This document shows positions 53,401 to 63,400 of a stretch of 64,000 nucleotides of DNA, one piece after another. The stretch is from Branchipolynoe longqiensis (lineage: Eukaryota > Annelida > Polychaeta > Phyllodocida > Polynoidae): the NCBI GenBank assembly GCA_030323885.1, contig CM059193.1:52356749-52420748 (forward strand), given 5' to 3'. A model generated the notes under the pieces. That model saw nothing but the letters and a program-made list of their open reading frames with translations. It was not told the DNA's origin and ran no database searches. The position numbers and the translations under genes were made by a program. Each line of letters opens with the position of its first letter. Within the stretch, counting starts at the first letter, position 1.

Positions 53401-56400
53401 TTACTGCGTATGCGGAAGTCAGGTACTACTGTATACAGACTTGTTTTAATTTCATTTAACCTTCGAGGATAGTGCACCTGCTATCTGGATGCAGAGTTAT
53501 TCTTTGAGGAGAGGTGTTACTGTAGTTAACCTTTACTGATTGTGTCCACCCAGATAAGACTTGCATAGCAGCCGATTGTTCTAAAGCCATTTTGGCCCTT
53601 GAATTGGGCATCTCCCCCGCACCCACCTATCCAGGAAAGGCTACTTCGCAAAGGCACCTTTAAACATCCGGTCACCTCATCTTAACATGTATTACATTCA
53701 TATTCGCTACAAATTGACAAAATATTCAAATTCTTGAATTACAAATTGCTTGGCACCTAGAACTAAGAAAAACCATGCATACTTGAAGCATAAAATAAAT
53801 AAATGATTAAATGAATAAATAAATAGATAAAGGAATGAATAAAGAAATAAATGAGGAAATTAATAAATAAACAAATATATAATTAAACGAATGAACAAAT
53901 TAATGAATGAATAACTTGAACAATGAATACCATATTAATTTATTAATTAATGTAGAAATGAATGGATGTATGGATGAATGAATAAATAGATAAAGGAACG
54001 AATAAAGAAATAAATTAGTAAAAGAATAAATTAATAAATAAACGAAAAGAAATGAGCAAATTAAATAATGAATACGTTAACTAATATATGAATGAATAAA
54101 ATAGTAAATGAATCAATTAAAGTAGAAATGAATGGATGAATGAATGGATGAATGAATGAATGAATGAATGAATGACGGACGGACGGACGGACGGACGGAC
54201 AGACGGACGAACGAACGAACGAACGAACGAACGAACGAACGAACGAACGAACGAACGAACGAACGAACGAACGAACGAACGAACGAACGAACGATTAAAT
54301 AAAGAAATAAAATAATGAATTGAAGAAATGTGAAATACCACAACGTAGTCCTGATCTTTAGGGAAGCTGCTGCCAAAAATGATGGTTGCATGGCGTATTT
54401 GCTCGAGATTCTGTTGCAGGATGGACAGGGCTGCATAGTTCTCAGTTAGCACCAGCAGGTACCGACTCTCGCTGCAACAGGGTGCGTAAATGGTCGATAA
54501 ACAGTCAGAGTGCGCTTGTTATTAAGCGTCCTAGAGTAACACTATATATAACGGGATATGGCCGATATGCAACTACGTATGGCATCGTATTATTGAAGCC
54601 ACGTAATCCAATGAAAACTTCTAATTTTCGAAACCAGAGCAGTTCGGACAGTCATGCTGGAACAAGCAGGTTGAATCGCCTTTAGCTAAGCACATTCTCA
54701 AAGGTATAAAGCCTATCCACACACTTTGTGACCATTTGATGAGTAATGGTTATGGCCCTGTATTCATACCGTTAGATACTGACTGTCGCTACTCTAGAAG
54801 ATAAGGTAGTTTAGGGTAAGTTGCATAATCTGAAAGAAGAATACACTTTCTAAACCAAAGCAGTAGCCTAGATTTGATTCTACATATGATACTGGCGCAC
54901 CCATTAAACATTCATTAATGCATAGAAGGAACAGTAAATCAATTCAATGGAACCTGTCACTGGTGAAGTTTTTGTAACAAGTTCTATTACATTGACTTGT
55001 TACTCCCTTCTATACAGCAACACATGCTTAATATGTGCACCAGTATCGAAGTTCAATATGTAGAATCAAATCTAGATAAGTTATTTGTCCCGAAAAGAAT
55101 CTTTTCATCGCACTTTGCAGCTTTAAATTGGGTTGATCACAAAATGAATATCCATTTAAAATTTGTCTTAAATTAAAACTTGTTAATTGTCAAGGAATCC
55201 TAACTTACCAATCCATGGTGTTTGCACGCAGGCTTGCTCTGATGAGGCCATTTGGAGTGTTGTCAAGGTCATCTTCGGCAGGCTGCCAATTAAATTACTT
55301 TAATTAAAAGGTGTTACGTTTAGAACCATGCTGTTTGTTAATGCCTACAAATAGGCGGCAATGGTGTCATTGCATTTGACATTTGTTCTATTTAGGTATG
55401 AGTATGGGATTTTATAGCCGATCCGGTCAAAGGAAGACCCAGACAGGTATGGGAAGAAGGGGGTTTATTGGATAATGACACAGGCTACAAATCTAAAGGT
55501 TATATGACAGTGTTCATGGCTCAGTCCACCTGATCTATGTCGGCGGAAGGAGATGGACGACCCTGGGAGGAGATAGGCCAGGGCGCCGACCCCCACGCAG
55601 TGGAGTTAATAAAGAGGGTGGGCAGGCATGGTAAAATCCATACAGGATGAGTCTCGAGCCTGCGTGCAGGTCAAGTTGGGGAGGGGGAAGGAGGAGGAGG
55701 GAGCACACGTTGCTCGGAGACGTGAGCGTCTCGGGCTTCCCGCCGGATCAACCACAATTCAGAAATTATGGGCCGATCCGGACAAAGGAAGACCGAGACA
55801 GGTATGGGAAGAAGGGGCTTTATTGGATAATGACACAGGGTACAAATCTAATGTTATATGACAGTGTTCATGACTCAGTCCACCTGATCTATGTCGCGGA
55901 AGGAGATGGACGACCCTGGGAGGAGGTAGGCCCGGGAGCCGACCCAAAACACAAGGCCTAGGCTCTCAGGGCATCAGCGGGCACGTGCCTGGGGATGTAT
56001 GCATGTACTGCCTCGGACTCCCAGGTTCCCTGTGCCATTATCGCTGAGAGGTCCACCCCCCTCGAAGCGCAGGCCTGGGCCGCGCCTCTGCGGAGGCCGT
56101 GCAGGGTATATGTGGCGGCTCCGGGGACACCGGCCCCGCCGAGGGCGGCCCGGAGGAGGGGGGTGACATCGCGTGGAGTCAGGGGGTGTGCCCGCGCACG
56201 CGAGGAAAGCCGGGGCATCCCCGGACTCGGGCACAAGGTCGATGGCACGCTGCCAAGCGCGGACGGGGCAGATGGGCGACCCGGCGATGGCAGGAACGAA
56301 GATGGAGATGGCCTGCGCCGGGGAGCGGATGGTCTTGGATGATGCTATGCGCAAGCGCATCCCTCCCGAGGCGGGTCTTACATCATCCCTGCGGAGCGTC

Positions 56401-57391
56401 TGCGCCCCCCCCACGGTGCGTGCGAGGGGGACAGCAGGTTGGACTGCCTCAGGAAGCTGAAGTAGCCGATGACGCTCACCGCCGAGGGGCGACCCCGAGG
56501 TGTCCTTGCACACGCGTGCGCGCGCGGATGATGGGGAGCATGTCGGGGGTGATGGTGGGGGCCCGCCGAACCGGCGAAGCGAACAGCCTTTCACCGCCCC
56601 TCCTAACCCGCACCGCGAACGGGGCATCGAAAGGGGCAACAACGCCCCCCCCCCCCCCCCCCCGCCTCCCGAACCCAGGAGCGGGCGCCGGAGAAGGCGT
56701 TGGCAACCGAGGCCAGGGAGGGAAGCAGCCGGTGGAGGTGCGTGAGGAACTGCCCGACGTCGTAGGGCGCGGGGGCCAGGGGGTCGACGCCCCGCTCGAG
56801 GGCGAACTCCAGGTACCTCCTGGCGTGTCGGTCCCGGTTGCGCCAAGTCCCATGGGCCAAGGCAGCGCGGTGAAGCTCCATGAGGTGCTGGTGGGCCCAC
56901 GGACAATAGTCTGAAAAGATTAGATGTCATGTGTAAGGAGTGCTGGTGAGTGATGACGCACTCTGATTCGAGACAGACCCCTCATGCGGCATTGAACTTG
57001 GACTGTCGAGGGCGACCCGGGAGTGGTGAGCGCGGCTGAGGGCATCGGCGAGCACCAGCTCGGCACCGGGCTTGTGCCGCATGCTGATGGTAAAGGAGCC
57101 GAGTGCAGCTATCAACCAGATCTCTCGAGCACAGGCGCCGAGGGTGGGGTCGATCGCGCGGCCGGACTCGAGGGCCTGGGCGGACGCCGCATTGTCGGTG
57201 TTCACCACCACCTCGTAGCCCCCGGGGGCCACGGGCCTCAGTGCCTGGACCGCGAGGACGAGGTTTACAGCCCCGAGTTCATGAATGGTGGGGAAGGGCG
57301 CGACGTACTGCTTGGCGAAGCAAGCGCTCCTCGAGATGGCCCCCCACCCGTCAGGCAAGAGTGGCACTCGATCACCCACTGAGGACGGACG

Positions 57392-57425
<34 letters not shown>

Positions 57426-60400
57426 GGAGGCAGATGCCGTTCCCGCCGGCCGCGAAGTCACGGAACCAGCGGACGTCCTTCCTGAGGGTGTGGTCGACGT
57501 CTGCAGCGCCTGCCGTGGGGGCCGCTCTGAGGCTGCGGAGGATTCGCGCCATGAACCTCCTGCCTGCCGGTATGCATGTGCTTATATGGGCGAGGCGGCC
57601 GACGAGTCTCTGCAGCGCCTTCCTAGTGAGGGCGGGTCGGTCGAGCCATCGCTCGCACTCCCCCACGACGTCCTAGAGTTTTTGGTCTGGGATGCGGAGC
57701 ACCATGTCCTCGGTGTCACACTCGATGACGAGGCGGCCAGTGGGCGGGCAGCACTTGTCGGGGGCGAGGGCAAGCCCGAGGGAGGCGCAAATCTCCCGGA
57801 GGCCGTCGAAGGCGCGCATCGCACCGAGGAAGGAGGCCTCGCACCCGACGAAGTCGTTGACGTATACGGTGCTGTAGTATCCGCGCTGCGTGAGGATCCA
57901 GGCTACCGCAGCGGTGACGCGGACGCAGGCGGCACCCGAGGTCCTACAGCTGAAGGGCAACGCAATGTCGAGGTACAGCTGCCCGTCGACCGTTATGCAG
58001 AAAAGTGGCATGGAGAGGGGATCCGCCAGTAGGCCCGGGAGAGGTCCGCCAACCAGCAGAAGGAGACCCTGCCCTCGCGGATGATGCGGCGTACCAGATC
58101 GGATGCGGACGGTAGCTTATAAGCGCGGGGGCGCCCGAGGTATTCCCTCCTTGGGATGCCGGTGTTGACCCTGCGACCCGGGGTGGACTTCGGGCGCGTC
58201 ATGATCGGGTTGCACTGGGCCCAGGGCGTGAAGGGTGGGACTGCGAACGGTCCGAGGAGGGCGCCGCAACGCAGCTCCTCCTCCGCGTACCTGGTGACGT
58301 GGTGGACGTGGTCGGCGTCCTCGCGATGATTCTTGTAGGTGGGTGTTGGACCCTGGCTGCGCTGTAATTCGCCGGGAACCCGAACTCAAGGTGGTCAAGT
58401 AGCAGGGGGTCGTAGTATCTGCGTATCATCTGTCATCAGGCCGGGATATCTAGGTCGGAGGGGACCGGAACTCGGGCGGCCAAATAGTTCGGTAGGGCCG
58501 AGGTCCGGGCGGTGGCATACGCCGCAGCGTACTCGGGGTAGGCGGTATATTCGACAGGGGTGGGGCCACAGGCCGGCGCGGCCGGGAGGGAGCACTGGAG
58601 CAGACTGTCTATTACTTCCTCCACCAGCTCGCCGGTGCCGGCAGGGCCGGCGGCGGACTGGGCGGTCAGGTCACATAGCACACAGGGACCGATAGGGTCC
58701 GGGGCCGACGGTGTAGATGTGTTGCTAGGGGCCCCCACCCACTCCGCGAAGCTGGCGTATGAGGGGGTGCGCGGGGTGGTGGCGGTGCCTCCGCAAAGCG
58801 CGCTTCTGTCAGGCGTCGGAGCGGCGCGAGGGCGACGCCGGGGCGGTGTTGTTGTTGTTGTTTGTTTACATTTCCGCCACCGCGACGCCAGGGTGGTGCT
58901 TCTATTTACGTTTCCGTTGGTGCTGAAGGTATCCTCCAGGCGGCGCCACCGGAAGTCGGCCGACCAGGCCGCGGTGCTAGGGTGGCTACCGGGCCGCCGG
59001 GAACCAGCCGGAGCCGTGATGTCATATGGGGGAACCCAGCCGTCCGGGGCCGTGACGCCACCAGGGGGAATCCCGGCGGTGCCGACGGTGCCGCGGCCGA
59101 AGCCACTCAGGGACGGGGCGATGTCAACAGTGGAGGGGGGTTACGTGGCGCGGGCAGCTGGGCGCCTTACGGGCGTTCCATGCGTCGGGGCAGGGTAGCG
59201 CGGCGGGGTGTGGTTGGCTTGTCCTCCTGCCGGCGCGCTAAAAATCCCGGTGCGAGTTCCTCCCGGGGCGGTCCCTAGACTTTTTGGAGAAGCAGCTCGC
59301 CTGAGTATGGTTTGTGACAATTCTATGCACGTATGCGCAGTAGCCACACACGTGCACCATTTTTTGGGGGCCGTCTCCATGCGATCCACCCTTCGCTGCC
59401 TTGTCGCATGAGGTGGGGGGTCTTTGTTCCACGCCGGGCATGGGGCGGCCATCGCGGCCCTATCGTACTGGCCACGGGAGTCGGCTCAGGCCTTCTGCTG
59501 CTTCCCGGGCTGCTGGTGATCGGCCGAGGCGGCCGTCGTCGCGGGGGCATGGCCCGCCATCGCAATTATTTCGATCCGCACCGCGTTGATCGCGGCTTCG
59601 TCCTTCCAGCCATTCGGTAGTCTGCCGTCTGCTATGCGTGTAAACACTTCCTCTAAATTTTGTTTTACTACGGGACATGCCAGGGTACAATTGTCCTGGA
59701 CAACGCCACCAGGCCGCTCGCCGGGAACGCGCGCTGGTGCTCGAGCCGTTTAAGGCCCAGTGCATACTCCTCCCGAGTCATCTCCCCTCTCTTAACTGCT
59801 TTGCGCTCATCCCCACGCTCCACAAGGTCATAAGGAAACAAGTATTTATTAGAGATACCTTTTTTACAAGCTTGAGCCTCGCCGTCCATGATGAGGCCTC
59901 CTCTGCCGTTGAGCGGGCGCCCCTCTCGTAGTTGCCTTCGTCGTGTTGTCGGTGGTATGCGGCGGGCGACCCCTCTTAGTCGCCTTCGTCATGTTGTCGG
60001 CGGTATGCAGCGTGGCGGCCGGGGGCATGCGCAGTGTGTGGGCGCCGGGAGCATTGTCGGGGCAGGGTGGGGGACGGGGAGGACCAGACGCTGACCGGGC
60101 TTGCGTGGGTGGTGCGTACTGGCTGGGATCCGTTTCGGCTCCTCACCGGGGCGGGCGAGGGGGAGATCGGTGAGTGCGATCGGGCCCAGCTGTGTCGGTG
60201 TCGTTCCTGCGCCGGGAGCTGGGGGCGCGTCGGTGGGTTGCCTGGCGTTGACAGAGGTGTTGCTGGCGGGTCCGGGCGGCGTAGGCTCGCGGCTGCCGCC
60301 GCCATTGCCGCGGTGGCTTCCGCGAGCACCTTGCTCTGCGCCGCCATTTCTGCTCTTTGCTCGGCCGCCTCCCTCCTCTGGTCGGCCGCTTGTCTTTCTA

Positions 60401-63400
60401 GGATGTCCCACCGCCTTTCAATGGTGTCGATGGACCCCTGCATCCGTACAAGCCCGTCGGCTTGCTTAGCCTTCGCCGTCGGTTTCCGTGCGCGGGCCGA
60501 TTGCCGGGACGGTGGCGAGCGCCGGGCTGGCGGCGTGGGTGGCTGCGGGGACACGCCGCCATGTTGCGAGTCGGTTGGCTCGCCCGGGTCGGCGAGTGGT
60601 GTGGCGGTCGCCTTCCTAGTGGCGCGCTTAGCTGGGCGGCCTCTAGGTGCTTTGGCTCTGCGGGTTCTTTGCATGTTGTACGATGCTGTGGGTGCCTTTT
60701 TAACCGTTTTACTGCTCTTTGAAGTGGGTGAATCATGGGTGGAAGCAGGAGTGCAAGACATAAAATCCATACAGGATGAGTCTGGAGCCCGAATGCAGGT
60801 CAAGCGGGGGAGGTGGGGGGAGGAGGAGGAGGGAGCACATGTTGCTCGGAGACCTGAGCGTCTCGGGCTTCCCGACGGCTCAACCACAATTTGGAAATCA
60901 TGGGCCAATCAGAAACCATCACACAATACTAGATTATCAATATTCTATTTAGCTATTACTGCGGGACTTCATAGGCAATCAGAAACAATACTGCATAACC
61001 AATATAGGGCCTACTATTTAGCTATTACTACGTTACATGATTACTACCACTATTACGTTACATGATTACTACCACGGTTATCCTCCGACTCACGGAGCTG
61101 AGGAAATCTGGGACATATCCACTCGAGTACAAAGGACTGCATGCAGAGATTCAAGGCCAGTTTGCAGACCACCTCTCCATATACACTGATGGTTCGAAAG
61201 ACCAAAGCCGGGTAGCTGCTGCAGCAGTCTGCCGACGGGAAAAATTTGGTGTACGTTTGCCCGATCAGAGCTCGATTTTCACTGCAGAGGCCCGAGCACT
61301 CCTTCTCGCTTTGGAGTGTATCGAGGTATCCAACCACACTAACTATGTTATATACAGTGATTCCTTCTCTTGCCTCGTGGCTGTTGCTGGACTGAAAACG
61401 AATCACCCTATTCTAGCAACGGTCATTTATAAAATGAACCAACTGACAACAGATGGGTATGATATCCACCTGTGCTGGGTGCCTGGCCATGCTGGCATAC
61501 AAGGAAACGAACGAGCTGATCGGGCTGCGAAGAAGGCCCTGAACTGTGATCTTGAACCGTGTCTGATCCCTCACTCTGATCTGAAACCACTAATAGCCAC
61601 CCACATAAAATCCAAATGGCAACATGAGTGGGATGAAAACATCAATAAACTTAAAGAAATTGAACCATCTGTGGGAAAGCCACCACAGACTCATGCGGGA
61701 GGTCGGCGGGACCAAGTGGTCCTTAGTCGCTGCCGTGTTGGCCACTCGTGGCTTACACATGCTTTTCTGCTCAAGGGGGAACCTCCCCCTGAATGTATTG
61801 GGTGTCAGTCCCCACTGACACTCAAACACATTTTACTAAGTTGCGTTGATTTTTTGGCCCTGCGCCAACGGTTCTACACTGCAGGCAGTATGCATGACCT
61901 TTTTACTAAGGTAAAACAGGAAAACATTTTAGCCTTTTTGAGGGCAGCTGGACTGTACCACCTTATATAGTTTACTAAATGGATTCTATTAATTATTAAT
62001 GAAACTTTTCTTTTTCTATGGGAATTTGTTTCCCTTGACCACAGATATATGATTGTGAGCTTTCTAATTTAATTAGTGTCTATTGGCACATAATTGATTG
62101 TCTGCTTTTACATGTAAAAGCGATGGTTTGAACAAAAAACAAACATTTCTCGCCGTGAATATGGCCTATGCTGCCGACACGGCGTAAAGCAACCACCAAT
62201 CAATCAATCAAACTACCACTACCGCTACCACTACCACTCTCACTACCATTACCACTCTCACTACCACTCACTACCGCTACCACTCTCACTACCACTCTCA
62301 TAACCATTACCACTACCACTCTCACTCTCACTACCACTACCACCACCACCCTGCCTTCTGAATGGCAATACCTAACTTTGTGGGTGGTATTTGACTGCGC
62401 AAATTAGCCCACAGAACAGACCTATGGATTAAGCAGAAACTGGTACTCACTGGTTGTTTTGTATCGACGATGCCTTGCAAGTAAGTACTGAAGAGTTCCA
62501 ATGGGTCGGTGGTGTCAAAGCCTCCAAAGTTTCGGAGAATGCAGTGTTCGATCTGGTTCCACGACGGCTGGCACTTCTTCCGTTTGGCGAAACCCCACAC
62601 CATCTTCACCAGGCTGACATGAACAACGGTACAGACGTAAAATTGCAGTCCGATGGGTTTGAGTTTCTGTTATTATTTTAAATAAATGTCGATATATTAG
62701 GTTAGTCGTTATAATCTACCTTGCTTTAGTTTGACAAAAATTTGATTTTAAATATTTGAAGAGTAAAATCATGCCTACTGTACTTAATTTTGACGTGCAT
62801 GACACCATATATCGTGTCATGCACGTCAACATTAATAACTTGTTACTGCTGAAGTGCTACAGCACTTCAGCAGTAACAAGTTATCATAAATTGACTCAGT
62901 ATTCCCTTCTATGTGGGCAACAAAAGCTTAAGTGCACCAGTGTCAATATTTTCGGTCCGAAAATTTGTGCACCAGTATCAATATGTTCGTTCCGAAAATT
63001 TGATCCTTTCATCGGATTATGCGGCTTTAAGAGGTGCTTGTTACTACTGATGAGCTTCTTCTTATCGTTAAACCAATAAATTGTGTTGTTAAAGCTTAAA
63101 CTTGCTATTACACTCACATAAGCTATATGAAAAAAAGCTTGAGCATTTTTGTTTGTTTTTAACACCCAGACAGTTATTTGAAGAAGTGCTTACTACCCAC
63201 CATGAAAACCCATTAATAGAAAGCGCTCTGGTTTAATAGGTCTCATCCATGCTTTAAAAATAAATGTTGGCTTATTTGGGTTCAGTCCTTTGCCGGAGTA
63301 TTATTTCGGTATATACATCTGTCAGGCAAGACCCCACCCCTAACTTCCTCTATGTTAACTATTAGATCACAATCAGATCAAACATTTAAATATACTATAT

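Larger units (their letters stand above)
55420..60906 (-). mobile_element. YR-D: Ngaro/PAT-like retrotransposon with complete split direct repeats
   Basis: Minus-strand order: A1 (60906-60762), gag, RT, RNase H, YR, B1 (55943-55775), A2 (55774-55633) and B2 (55598-55420). The A1-ORFs-B1-A2-B2 plan and the YR domain identify a Ngaro/PAT-type element. About 5.49 kb, high GC, uninterrupted by other elements. It is disabled by a changed RT box and homopolymer frameshifts. Confidence 0.92.
62638..63026 (+). mobile_element. MITE-A copy with two internal perfect hairpins
   Basis: It starts ATTGCAGTCCGATGGG and ends TTCATCGGATTATGCGGC, with TTAA at 63027-63030. It has the usual inner block TATTCCCTTCTATGTGGG. 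Compared with other copies it contains two added palindromes at 62790-62829 and 62835-62884 and a duplicated GTGCACCAGTATCAATAT block near 62932-62985. Confidence 0.75.

Noticed and set aside
54113..54452. A protein with tandem SFVR repeats
   Set aside because: It is translation of tetranucleotide repeats running into exon 4 of the host gene.
57103..58032. A 309-codon plus-strand open frame
   Set aside because: Antisense of the YR-D RT and RNase H; caused by GC content.
60034..61065. A 343-codon plus-strand open frame running toward the I-like LINE
   Set aside because: Antisense of the YR-D gag; it ends at random beyond the element border.
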